From the IMG/VR virus record IMGVR_UViG_3300026488_000025, positions 1 to 64,000 of that record: DNA of 64,000 bases. One strand, given 5' to 3'. The notes under the pieces were generated by a model. That model was not told the origin of the DNA and ran no database searches. It saw only the letters and a program-made list of their open reading frames with translations. The position numbers were made by a program, and so were the translations under genes. Each line of letters starts with the position of its first letter. The first letter of the stretch is position 1. Source of the stretch: a virus. This document shows, piece by piece, positions 17,329-25,075 of the stretch.

Positions 17329-18288
17329 TTAAGCGTTCTTCATAGCATCAATTAGTTCTTGTGCTTTTTGTCTTTTTTGTAGTAGCTCTTCTGAAACTTC
17401 TTCAACGATGATTTCTTCTTTAATTTTTACCTTTTCTGTCACTGGTACAGATTTAGCGAATTTAAGTCTATTAAGCTCACCTTCAACCTTAGTGAATGAT
17501 TCTGTTACATATTTCTCGTATTTCTTCATTTGTTCAGCAAGTTCATAAGTAGCTAATTCAGCGAATTCAGCAAGTACTTCTTCTTTGTCTTCGTGTGATA
17601 AATCACATAAGATAGATACGCCTCTTGCTTCTAAGATGTCTTTAAGTATAGAAAGATTTTGGAAATCGCTTACTTCCTCATTAACTTCTTTAGATTCATT
17701 AATAACTGTACCAGGTAATTCACACTCACCTACACAACCATTTTCTAAAATTTCGAATTCTTTTTCAGTTAAAACACCTTCAACGATTCCCATCATTTCT
17801 GCATTGTAATCTGATTGACCTTGGTCAGGAATAATATCGTATGTACTTAGTTTGAAATCTTCAACTAAACCCGATGATGATACTTTACCAACACCACGAC
17901 TTGATACAGACATTTTAATACCGGCATCAATTAATGTTTTTAGTTGGTTAGCTTTAGGATTATCTAATAGGAATGCTTCTCCCATTACATATTTTCTGTC
18001 ATCAGAAATATATAGTTTACTAATTTTAGCAACTGCTTCCATCATATCTACATTAGCTCTTGGTGGGTGATTGAGTTCCATTAAAGAATTACTAGCACCT
18101 TTACTTAATGTGTCTTGGTATTTCTTAACTTGGCTTTCCCAAATCGTTCTAGGGTAAACTCTACCATTTTTGTTCTTCTCACCTATTGTACTGAAAATCC
18201 CTGAAATCTTGTATCTAGGAGTGCTAGATGATTCAGTTAATTCCTGTTCAAAAGTTACTTGGTTTTCTTCTTCGTAATATAATTTCAT
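17329..18288 (-). CDS. 21: prohead core protease gp21
   Basis: 319 aa (T4: 212), so it has a C-terminal extension of about 100 helical residues. Herpesvirus-assemblin-like serine protease: ISGIFSTIGEKNKNGRVYPR (29-48) at the start, catalytic His in MELNHPP (about 70-76) and catalytic Ser in KMSVSSRGVG (about 124-133). It cuts scaffold and capsid proteins after Glu during head maturation. The extension could tether it to the core before self-cleavage. Confidence 0.93.
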   Translation of the reverse strand: MKLYYEEENQVTFEQELTESSSTPRYKISGIFSTIGEKNKNGRVYPRTIWESQVKKYQDTLSKGASNSLMELNHPPRANVDMMEAVAKISKLYISDDRKYVMGEAFLLDNPKANQLKTLIDAGIKMSVSSRGVGKVSSSGLVEDFKLSTYDIIPDQGQSDYNAEMMGIVEGVLTEKEFEILENGCVGECELPGTVINESKEVNEEVSDFQNLSILKDILEARGVSILCDLSHEDKEEVLAEFAELATYELAEQMKKYEKYVTESFTKVEGELNRLKFAKSVPVTEKVKIKEEIIVEEVSEELLQKRQKAQELIDAMKNA

Positions 18289-18306
18289 TTTATACCTCTG
18301 TTAATT

Positions 18307-18576
18307 TTAATCTTCAGTAGTAGCAGGTTTTTCAGTTTCAGTTGGCGTTTCTTCAACTGGAGTTTCTACTTCAGTTTCAACTGGAGTTTCTTCAACTGGT
18401 TCTGATATTTGAGCAAATGTTTCTTTAGCTTTCTGAAATGTTTCTAATTCTGCTGCTTTAGCTACTATCGTAGGATGATTTCTTAGTTTATCATCTAATG
18501 TTTGCTTCACTGCTTTACTAAATTCAGAAAACTTTTTATCGTTTGCTAAATCTATAACTTCTGTTTTATTTTCCAT
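18307..18576 (-). CDS. small prohead core protein (gp67/gp68 position)
   Basis: 89 aa between genes 20 and 21, where T4 has genes 67 and 68. A helical N-terminal part (DKKFSEFSKAVKQTLDDKL) leads into a low-complexity Glu/Thr/Pro tail with PVEETPVETEV repeats. Likely a scaffold component degraded on maturation; the family link rests on position and composition. Confidence 0.6.
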   Translation of the reverse strand: MENKTEVIDLANDKKFSEFSKAVKQTLDDKLRNHPTIVAKAAELETFQKAKETFAQISEPVEETPVETEVETPVEETPTETEKPATTED

Positions 18577-18615
18577 TTTTGAATCCTTTAAATTCGTTGT
18601 TTTGTTATTCTCTAT

Positions 18616-18623
18616 TATTTATA
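18616..18623 (-). promoter_or_regulatory. late promoter for core protein and protease
   Basis: TTATAAATAATAG on the minus strand, 40 bases before the ATG at 18576. Confidence 0.75.
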
Positions 18624-18630
18624 AGAGATT

Positions 18631-20154
18631 CTACCACTGCTCATCGCCTTCTTCTGCTGCTGCATAGAAACGAGCATAGATAGGGTCATCTTTTTCTTTA
18701 TCTATTTCTTCTGATAATTCTTGAATTTCTTCATCCGTCATCTTAAAGATTTCTTTGAATACAAATCTATGAGAGAAAATCTTACCAACATATTCTTCAA
18801 TGTCTTGGTACTGCGATATTCTCTCTGATAATGTTTCTCTATTCATTTTGTCATAGAAAACATTTTCAGTACTAAAACGAATAATAAGATTTTTTTGTAC
18901 TATATTCCACTCATCTAATGTCATAAGACCTTTAGATAGCATTTGTCTTTTAAGAAGCTCATAGAATACTTGTAAGAATGTTTTTCTAACACCTGAAACG
19001 AATGCATAGAATTTAATTTCTTCTCTTGAATTTGAACTATCATCGAATGTAAATTCTCCAGTCGATTCTTCATCATTAATTCTATCAGTAGGTACTTTCA
19101 GTGCAGTATATAATTTTCTTTTAAAGTAAAGAATATCTGCTAGTTCACCTAAGTTTCCAGTTTCATCGATTGTATCAACCGTTGTACCTTTTTGTCCATC
19201 ACGGTTAGGGAACCAATAGTCTTCCGTCAAAGCAGCGACATGCTGCTGATTAGCAATCGTACCTGATTCTACATCATAGAATTTCTTGTACTTGAATTTA
19301 TTTTGGGTCTTAATCATTACCTCTTCGGCTTTCTTGTTGTTAAGGTTGGCAACATCAACATTAAAAACTCTACGAGATACAGAACGACTAAATCTCATTG
19401 GAATTAACATATCTTCAAGCGTCTGTAGCATATTTGCTGGTTTAATAGCTTTATGTAAATGACCCAAAATAAGTTGTTCGTGGTAGATACCTGAATCTAT
19501 TCTTATAACCTCTTCTTTATCGAACCACTCTGTATTAGTAGCAGAGTGAAGCATATAGTTATTCGTATTTTCATAATCTTTATCATATTCCCATCTATCT
19601 TTTGAATAGTTGAAAAATAAACCTAACGGGTTGATTATTCTAAGTTTTTTGATACCTTCAGATTCTTTGTTCTCTTCATACGAACAATGTAGATTTAACT
19701 GACCATCTACATAAAACTGCTTATAAAGACTGTGTAGATTTTTTTCGATGTTCATCATACTAGAAATTTCTTCAAATTCTTTAGTGATTGTATCTTGCAC
19801 ACTAATAGGTGTATCTGAATCAGTATAATCAATTTCAATAGGGTGTTTTTGGTCTGTTGGAGTAAAGATGCTTTCATTAACAATTTCTGTAATTGCTGCT
19901 TCAACTTCAGGTGAGTTGGCAATTCTTCTGTATTGGTTAATAAGCTCTGTTTGTTTCTTTAGGTACGATTGTTTCTTAGACTGATTAAGAAATCTGTTAC
20001 CTTCGTTGGCATCAAAGAATCCAGTTGGCGCGAGGTCTTCGAAGCTGTCAAGATTGCTGTCAATTCTATCGATTTCTGGCGTACTTGAATATTCAGCTTT
20101 ATTGTCTTCAGTTCTCTTTAAGAACGGTTTTGTTATACTTTCTAATAAAGTCAT
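18631..20154 (-). CDS. 20: portal protein gp20
   Basis: 507 aa (T4: 524). Typical portal features: the segment INQYRRIANSPEVEAAITEI (about residues 89-108) and a downstream region with FTFDDSSNSREEIKFYAF; acidic C-terminus. It forms the 12-mer at the head vertex through which DNA enters and leaves, and starts prohead assembly. First gene of the head block, with its own late promoter. Confidence 0.94.
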   Translation of the reverse strand: MTLLESITKPFLKRTEDNKAEYSSTPEIDRIDSNLDSFEDLAPTGFFDANEGNRFLNQSKKQSYLKKQTELINQYRRIANSPEVEAAITEIVNESIFTPTDQKHPIEIDYTDSDTPISVQDTITKEFEEISSMMNIEKNLHSLYKQFYVDGQLNLHCSYEENKESEGIKKLRIINPLGLFFNYSKDRWEYDKDYENTNNYMLHSATNTEWFDKEEVIRIDSGIYHEQLILGHLHKAIKPANMLQTLEDMLIPMRFSRSVSRRVFNVDVANLNNKKAEEVMIKTQNKFKYKKFYDVESGTIANQQHVAALTEDYWFPNRDGQKGTTVDTIDETGNLGELADILYFKRKLYTALKVPTDRINDEESTGEFTFDDSSNSREEIKFYAFVSGVRKTFLQVFYELLKRQMLSKGLMTLDEWNIVQKNLIIRFSTENVFYDKMNRETLSERISQYQDIEEYVGKIFSHRFVFKEIFKMTDEEIQELSEEIDKEKDDPIYARFYAAAEEGDEQW

Positions 20155-20175
20155 ATAATCACCTTTGTTTATGAT

Positions 20176-20183
20176 TATTTATA
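20176..20183 (-). promoter_or_regulatory. late promoter before portal gene
   Basis: TTATAAATAATC on the minus strand, 22 bases before the ATG at 20154. Confidence 0.8.
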
Positions 20184-20185
20184 AC

Positions 20186-20932
20186 TTAGTTCTTATGTAT
20201 AATCCCTTCTTTAACGAGGCGGTTTATTTCTTTCATATTCTTTTTGACTCTTTCATAATATAGATTATTGTGCCACCCACCATTGTATTTACTGATAGCT
20301 CCAAAATACGGGTTTCCTCGATTCTCTCTAACTGCTCTGTCATAATTGTATTTAAGGTATGAGTGTGCTACGATAGTATTGAAATGAATATCACCTAAAA
20401 GTTTACTAACAAGCACCGTATCTAAAAGAGAGAAACCATAATACTCTTTGTATAGTTCTTTATTCTTATCTAGGACTCTATTTGCCCATTTAAGGACTTG
20501 TTTGTCTTTTTTATCATTGATGCCATCGTAGTATTTCGGGTTATTTACTATTTTAGTGAATTTATTGATTTTTCTTTTGATTTTTGTAAATTTTTGTGTT
20601 AGTCTATGAGGTACATACAGATAATAGTAATTCTCGTGCATATAAGATTCTTTCAACATCATTTCTCTTGCCGTTATTACTCTAGTTTGTAAAACACCGA
20701 GTGATGCTTCAGTCAAACCTGAATATTTGCTGTGTATTTGTTGGTCGCCTACTATATTCTTCCCGGCTGATGATTCTGTAAGTGCCATAGCACATAAAGT
20801 TTTCTCAAAAGAGTGTCCATCGATAGCCTTCATTTCTAAACCAGTATTATACACTTCATTTAGGACACTTATCTGGTATTCCGAATAACCGTATAAAAAA
20901 GTAGATAACATTATAATTAAAATCTTCTTCAA
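20186..20932 (-). CDS. secreted lysozyme / lytic transglycosylase-like protein
   Basis: 248 aa. Signal peptide at residues 1-17 (MKKILIIMLSTFLYGYS). A goose-lysozyme/SLT-like core: CAMALTESSAG with probable catalytic Glu 53, SLGVLQTRV (about 77-85), and the late segment FGAISKYNGGW. It should cut peptidoglycan in the periplasm. The promoter upstream is of early/middle type, so a role in early wall changes or in lysis are both open. Confidence 0.7.
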   Translation of the reverse strand: MKKILIIMLSTFLYGYSEYQISVLNEVYNTGLEMKAIDGHSFEKTLCAMALTESSAGKNIVGDQQIHSKYSGLTEASLGVLQTRVITAREMMLKESYMHENYYYLYVPHRLTQKFTKIKRKINKFTKIVNNPKYYDGINDKKDKQVLKWANRVLDKNKELYKEYYGFSLLDTVLVSKLLGDIHFNTIVAHSYLKYNYDRAVRENRGNPYFGAISKYNGGWHNNLYYERVKKNMKEINRLVKEGIIHKN

Positions 20933-20939
20933 ATAAATC

Positions 20940-20968
20940 CTTTATGTAGTATTATAACATACAAAGAC
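20940..20968 (-). promoter_or_regulatory. early/middle-type promoter before lysozyme-like gene
   Basis: CTTTAAGTCTTTGTATG then TTATAATAC, -10 at 20951-20956 (minus). Confidence 0.7.
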
Positions 20969-20974
20969 TTAAAG

Positions 20975-21637
20975 CTAGATGAATTTAGAAGCTTTAAGTG
21001 GGTAGTACTTTCCGTGTTGGAAATAAGGCATTTCTATACCTTTACCAGAGATTTTTTCAGTAACAAGGACTTTAAAGTTAAGCTCTCGTTCTAGTTCTCC
21101 CGGGTTGTTGAACTCATTCTTTGATTTTTTCTCTAATAGCACAAGATTATCTGGTACGATACCTTGAATATACGGATTAACACAAAACCACACGAAGCCT
21201 TTTCTTTGGGTCTTGTCGCCGAATCTGTAAATAGGTACATCACCTAAATCACGACTGAATTGTTGGACTTGTTCTTTGTTCATACTCTTGAAGAACATTA
21301 CATATTCTGCATCTTTAGCATCAATCAATACTTTAGGCGAAACAAATTTCTCGAATTTCTTAGGTGAGTCTGTTTGTCTTCTTAGTAGATAAGGGACTTC
21401 ATTACTCCTACGAGGTTTCAGTACATTCGTTAGATACTTAGCATCTGCCGAAGTAATTTCTTCATAATTCACAAAAGTAGGTAAATCCTTATCATCTATT
21501 TGTATGTACCAGTTGAACGGCATTCTTGTGCTGATATATTCTTGATACGGTATCTTATTATTTTTCGCTGCTGTAAGAAACTCGTTATAAGCTGTTACAT
21601 CATAATAATCATCAAATGTTATATAAACTTTACTCAT
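20975..21637 (-). CDS. hypothetical protein
   Basis: 220 aa from the ATG at 21637 (GTGAGGGC ribosome site), overlapping the end of the preceding gene. Alpha/beta pattern: two halves begin MSKVYITFDDYYDV and AEYVMFFKSMNKEQV. No family recognised. Confidence 0.6.
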   Translation of the reverse strand: MSKVYITFDDYYDVTAYNEFLTAAKNNKIPYQEYISTRMPFNWYIQIDDKDLPTFVNYEEITSADAKYLTNVLKPRRSNEVPYLLRRQTDSPKKFEKFVSPKVLIDAKDAEYVMFFKSMNKEQVQQFSRDLGDVPIYRFGDKTQRKGFVWFCVNPYIQGIVPDNLVLLEKKSKNEFNNPGELERELNFKVLVTEKISGKGIEMPYFQHGKYYPLKASKFI

Positions 21638-21893
21638 TGGTGCCCTCACTTATTAGAAGCATTGTAGAAACCTTAACCATTAGTCCAGTGTACTCATCAT
21701 AGATTAATATAGCTTCATTTTTCGAAATACCTAATGTAGATGCAATCTCGACCATCATTTCTGCTATTAACGGTTCTATTATACTATTAAGTTCATCTGC
21801 TGTCAATACATCTATTTTTGCTGCTATGATATTGTCGATGTTGTATTCTTCTTCTATGAAGCGGATAACAGTTACTTGTGCATCATTAATCAT
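21630..21893 (-). CDS. hypothetical protein
   Basis: 87 aa, acidic and helical, hydrophobic-rich but without a clear membrane segment. Overlaps both neighbours by a few bases, inside the operon led by the CheY-like gene. Confidence 0.6.
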   Translation of the reverse strand: MINDAQVTVIRFIEEEYNIDNIIAAKIDVLTADELNSIIEPLIAEMMVEIASTLGISKNEAILIYDEYTGLMVKVSTMLLISEGTNE

Positions 21894-22408
21894 TTCTTTC
21901 TCCTTTTCTTAACGCTCATCTTCCAAGCATCACTTGATGAGATTCCCATAAAATGTTCGCCTCTAAGCTCCACCACTTTCAAGTAGCTTTCGTGTGGAAT
22001 CAAAATACCTTTCTTACTTATTCTCTTATTTATATATTTTCTTAGTGCTGGAGCACCACTCTTAGCAAGTAACTTTAACATTCCCTGATAAGTAAAATCT
22101 AAAGGTTTTCCTGCTTTAATATTTCTTTTGTTTCTTCTTAGTATAATCTTCATTAAATTCTTTCTTACAGAAGGTGGTATCCAGTGCCAGTTTAATGCAA
22201 GAGTATGTCTGCTATTTCTACCTAGTATCATTGCCATAGGGGTAGCATCATACGGTGATTTCTTATCTTTTGCATTATAAGAATACATTATTATTTGTCC
22301 AGGCTGGAAATCTGAAGCCTTTAGTATTTTAGGTTTTTTTGCTAAATGTTTTACTAAATCAAAAGCTTCTTTCTCGTTACTCGTTAGTTTTTTTCTTATT
22401 TTACTCAT
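21890..22408 (-). CDS. conserved phage structural-type protein
   Basis: 172 aa, basic. PGQIIMYSYNAKDKKSPYD followed by TPMAMILGRNSRHTLALNWH is a pattern I know from virion-associated proteins of many T4-like and jumbo phages, where it reads FxYxPK then PYYDxFP. Function not assigned. Overlaps the CheY-like gene by 8 bases. Confidence 0.5.
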   Translation of the reverse strand: MSKIRKKLTSNEKEAFDLVKHLAKKPKILKASDFQPGQIIMYSYNAKDKKSPYDATPMAMILGRNSRHTLALNWHWIPPSVRKNLMKIILRRNKRNIKAGKPLDFTYQGMLKLLAKSGAPALRKYINKRISKKGILIPHESYLKVVELRGEHFMGISSSDAWKMSVKKRRKK

Positions 22409-22781
22409 TCGGTACTCCTAGTATTGCACTAATTTTTTCTTTGAGGACTTGTGGTGTAAACGGCTTGACAATGTAGTTATTCACGCCTGCTCGCAAAGCT
22501 TCGAGAACGCTCATTTTCCCACCCTCTGTCGTAACCATTACAATAGGTATCTCTTTATTCACTACACGAACTTTTTTAACGAATTCTAGTCCATTCATTA
22601 CGGGCATATTCCAATCTGTGATAATAATATCGAAAGGTTTATCGAATGAAGCTAGTGTATAAGCTTCAAATGCTTCTTCTCCATTGATTGCTTTCGTGAC
22701 ATCTTTGTACTCTAACCTAGCTAGTGTATTGGCAATAATCCTCAGCATCGTTGTGCTATCATCTACAATTAGTATTTTCAT
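22401..22781 (-). CDS. CheY-like response regulator (single receiver domain)
   Basis: 126 aa from MKILIVDD. All receiver residues are present: Asp 7 and 8, phospho-acceptor Asp 56 in TDWNMP, Thr 84/85 in VMVTTEG, Tyr 103 and Lys 106 in NYIVKPF. DWNMP and YxVKPF are chemotaxis CheY hallmarks, so it may bind the flagellar switch. No output domain. No Shine-Dalgarno site precedes it and the leftward TATAAATA ends five bases before the ATG, so its mRNA may be leaderless. Possible partners: the kinase at 11313 or host CheA, and the FliM-like motif protein at 25076. Confidence 0.88.
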   Translation of the reverse strand: MKILIVDDSTTMLRIIANTLARLEYKDVTKAINGEEAFEAYTLASFDKPFDIIITDWNMPVMNGLEFVKKVRVVNKEIPIVMVTTEGGKMSVLEALRAGVNNYIVKPFTPQVLKEKISAILGVPNE

Positions 22782-22794
22782 ATAAATATTTATA
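22781..22794. promoter_or_regulatory. divergent late promoters
   Basis: TATAAATATTTATA carries a rightward TATAAATA (22781-22788) for gp4 and a leftward one (22787-22794) for the CheY-like gene. Confidence 0.7.
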
Positions 22795-22805
22795 AAGGAT
22801 TCAGA

Positions 22806-23306
22806 ATGGCATTCAAGAAAAAAACTCTCAAACAAGGTTATTTTACTCCAAAATTCCCAGACAAATATATTATTACAGAAAAGAGCATCACGAAAGGGAA
22901 TGGTATTAGGTATATGAGTGGATGGGAAAGAATGTTTTTTGATTTCTGTGACCTGAACCCTAATGTACTATCTTGGAATTCTGAAGGTATTCAAATTCCT
23001 TATATCTCACCATTAGATAATAGACAGCATACATATTATCCTGATGTGTATCTTGAGGTTAGAAGAGCTGATGGTTCAGTAGAGAAATCTTTAGTGGAAA
23101 TTAAACCTAATGCTGAGCGTATGCCCCCTAAGGAACCTAAGAAGAAAACAGAAAAGAGTAAAGCTAGGTATATGAAACAATGTCAAACATTTTTAGTGAA
23201 TCAGGCGAAATGGGAACAGGCGGAAAGGTTTTGTAATGATAATGGTATTACTTGGAAGATTATGGATGAATACTCTTTGGGTATAAAAAAACAACCAAAG
23301 AAATGA
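22806..23306 (+). CDS. 4: head completion protein gp4
   Basis: 166 aa. Matches the T4 gp4 (gp50/65) family: YFTPKFPDKY, MSGWERMFFDFCDLNPNVLS, EGIQIPYISPLDNRQH, YYPDVYLEVR and LVEIKPNAE. The D-x-V and E-I-K set fits the PD-(D/E)XK nuclease-like fold of this family. It acts on filled heads before tail attachment. Late promoter directly upstream. Confidence 0.9.
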   Translation: MAFKKKTLKQGYFTPKFPDKYIITEKSITKGNGIRYMSGWERMFFDFCDLNPNVLSWNSEGIQIPYISPLDNRQHTYYPDVYLEVRRADGSVEKSLVEIKPNAERMPPKEPKKKTEKSKARYMKQCQTFLVNQAKWEQAERFCNDNGITWKIMDEYSLGIKKQPKK

Positions 23307-23467
23307 AATTCAAATTAGAAGATACATCATACGAATCAATATTAGAAGTAAGAAAAGCACTACAAGATTACAAATATACAGTAACACTTGATAACATTTA
23401 TACAGTCGAAGGTGAATCAAAAGGTATTATAAGCAATCTTCAATTCGTGATAATAACAGTCTTATAA
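23303..23467 (+). CDS. hypothetical small protein
   Basis: 54 aa (MKFKLEDTSYESILEVRKAL at the start). Its ATG overlaps the gp4 stop as ATGA, so it is coupled to gp4. Alpha/beta by eye; not recognised. Confidence 0.6.
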   Translation: MKFKLEDTSYESILEVRKALQDYKYTVTLDNIYTVEGESKGIISNLQFVIITVL

Positions 23468-23470
23468 ATA
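23463..23470 (+). promoter_or_regulatory. late promoter before HNH endonuclease leader
   Basis: TTATAAATAC overlapping the stop of the 54-aa gene; the transcript would begin about six bases on, at the edge of the structured leader. Confidence 0.75.
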
Positions 23471-23476
23471 CATTTA

Positions 23477-23552
23477 ATAAGAGGAATCTTGTTTGAACTA
23501 ACTCTTCGCGGTCTTTAGTTCAAACAAGATTCAGGCCGCGAACCACTCTTAT
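23477..23552 (+). ncRNA. pseudoknotted 5' leader, copy 1
   Basis: Outer stem ATAAGAG/CTCTTAT (23477-23483 with 23546-23552); 17-bp stem P1 GAATCTTGTTTGAACTA (23484-23500 with 23516-23532); loop starting ACTCTT; pseudoknot TTCGCGGTCT/AGGCCGCGAA (23505-23514 with 23533-23542), where one pair is G-U. Same layout, different sequence, as 40625-40714 and 53388-53465. Confidence 0.8.
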
Positions 23553-23575
23553 AATTTACTTATAGGAGTTCTCTA

Positions 23576-24346
23576 ATGAACCTTACAGAAATATTACACG
23601 AATTCAAATCACATAACCTTAACATAATCGATGAATCTAAACTTATAGAGTATATAGACTTTTGCATATCTCACAATCAAAATAACAAAATAATGTACAA
23701 AACAGCACACCATCACATTCTACCACAAGCAGTAAAACTACCATTTGGTAACTTCAGCGACCTCAAATCAAATCCTTGGAACGGCGTGCATTTACTACAC
23801 AAAGACCATTATGACGCACACTTTCTACTTTGTCAATCAATAGAGCATTATAGCATAGTGAGTTCATTTTATGCTATGAATAATAAAGATTTAAAGAATA
23901 AGAGATTAGATAAAAATGATATGGTTTCTGAAGATGTTACGGAATTGTTATTAAGAGATAGAACTAAACTAGTAACAGCAGAATATCTATTAAACGGTGA
24001 ATATACTTCTATAGCTAAAGAAGTGGGTAAGAAAGCATCTATAACGAAAAGAAAAGGATTTATAAAAGATGGGAACCTGACTACGATAGCTAAAGAAAGC
24101 GGAAAGAAAAGAACAGCTACAAATAATGGTAGAGCTATTACAGTTGTTATTTACAATATTAATAATGAAGTTATTGAAGAGTGTAACGGTACTTTCTTTG
24201 CTTTTTGTAAAATACATTCATTGGATTATACATCGTTAAAGAACGCGTCTAAAGATAGTAGATTATTCAAGACAAATCTAAGTAAAGCAAGAGCTATAAA
24301 CCAAGGAAAAGAAAAGTTTATAGGTTGTTATACAGAAACTAAATAG
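23576..24346 (+). CDS. HNH homing endonuclease
   Basis: 256 aa. HNH core AHHHILPQAV (about residues 44-53), then NPWNGVHLLHKDHYDAHFLL (about 66-85). The C-terminal half has repeated short blocks (YTSIAKEVGKK, LTTIAKESGKK) probably used for DNA binding. Inserted between gp4 and the opposing gene at 24347 with no spacer at its 3' end. Late promoter and structured leader upstream. Confidence 0.85.
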   Translation: MNLTEILHEFKSHNLNIIDESKLIEYIDFCISHNQNNKIMYKTAHHHILPQAVKLPFGNFSDLKSNPWNGVHLLHKDHYDAHFLLCQSIEHYSIVSSFYAMNNKDLKNKRLDKNDMVSEDVTELLLRDRTKLVTAEYLLNGEYTSIAKEVGKKASITKRKGFIKDGNLTTIAKESGKKRTATNNGRAITVVIYNINNEVIEECNGTFFAFCKIHSLDYTSLKNASKDSRLFKTNLSKARAINQGKEKFIGCYTETK

Positions 24347-24676
24347 TTATTTCTCCTCCTTAATAAATGTATCAGTTTCCTGAGCCATAGCAATCTCTTT
24401 GAATGTTCTAATTTGCTTCTTCTTTTTTGGTTTCTTGAATATAGCTGTATCGGGTGCTGTACCTAAGTCTGCTGATGCTGTTACTTCCTGAATACGATAT
24501 GCTCTTTTCATAATCATTTCTCGTTCTTCTATATTAAAAGAACCATATAACAGTTTTTCATCATATTTATTATCCTTTATTATCTGAGCAATTAAATCTA
24601 GTCTATTATCATTTTTTAGAGGGCTCTTAAAGTATTCTTTTGCTAGTTTCTGTATATCTTTTTCTATTGTGTGCAT
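24347..24676 (-). CDS. hypothetical protein
   Basis: 109 aa, helical, with a basic patch KKPKKKKQIRTFKEI. Its stop abuts the stop of the HNH gene. Not recognised; second in a two-gene late unit. Confidence 0.6.
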   Translation of the reverse strand: MHTIEKDIQKLAKEYFKSPLKNDNRLDLIAQIIKDNKYDEKLLYGSFNIEEREMIMKRAYRIQEVTASADLGTAPDTAIFKKPKKKKQIRTFKEIAMAQETDTFIKEEK

Positions 24677-24685
24677 ATCAATCTC

Positions 24686-25057
24686 CTAAGACTCGTATAT
24701 TCTATAAATGTAATACGGAATCATTCCACCATATTCAAAATCTACCATTTTAGCACAAGCTAATCTAATTGGTGCATCACCTGTAATTAAATCTTCATTA
24801 TCTTCCATAATTGCATCATCTGTCATTAAGAAGAAATCTTTACCTTTCTTATCGATACCAGTCATATAAACAAAACCATTTTCTGCTACTAACATTTTGA
24901 TATTAGCATCTGGTCTTTCTATAATAATTCTCTGATTAGCATAAGCACTCTCGTGATTGATATATGCTTTCTTGATGGGTTTTATGTTTGAAACAAGATA
25001 TTTTCTTACTTTGTCCCAAATTACACCTTCGTTTACAAATTCGCTAAATTTTTTCAT
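24686..25057 (-). CDS. putative internal virion protein with capsid-targeting N-terminus
   Basis: 123 aa. MKKFSEFVNE-G at the start is close to the T4 internal-protein peptide MKTYQEFIAE-A that gp21 removes. Late promoter at 25077-25084. The mature part would be about 113 residues, mixed alpha/beta; not recognised. Likely packaged in the head and injected. Confidence 0.6.
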   Translation of the reverse strand: MKKFSEFVNEGVIWDKVRKYLVSNIKPIKKAYINHESAYANQRIIIERPDANIKMLVAENGFVYMTGIDKKGKDFFLMTDDAIMEDNEDLITGDAPIRLACAKMVDFEYGGMIPYYIYRIYES

Positions 25058-25075
25058 ATTAATCTCCGTTTAAGT

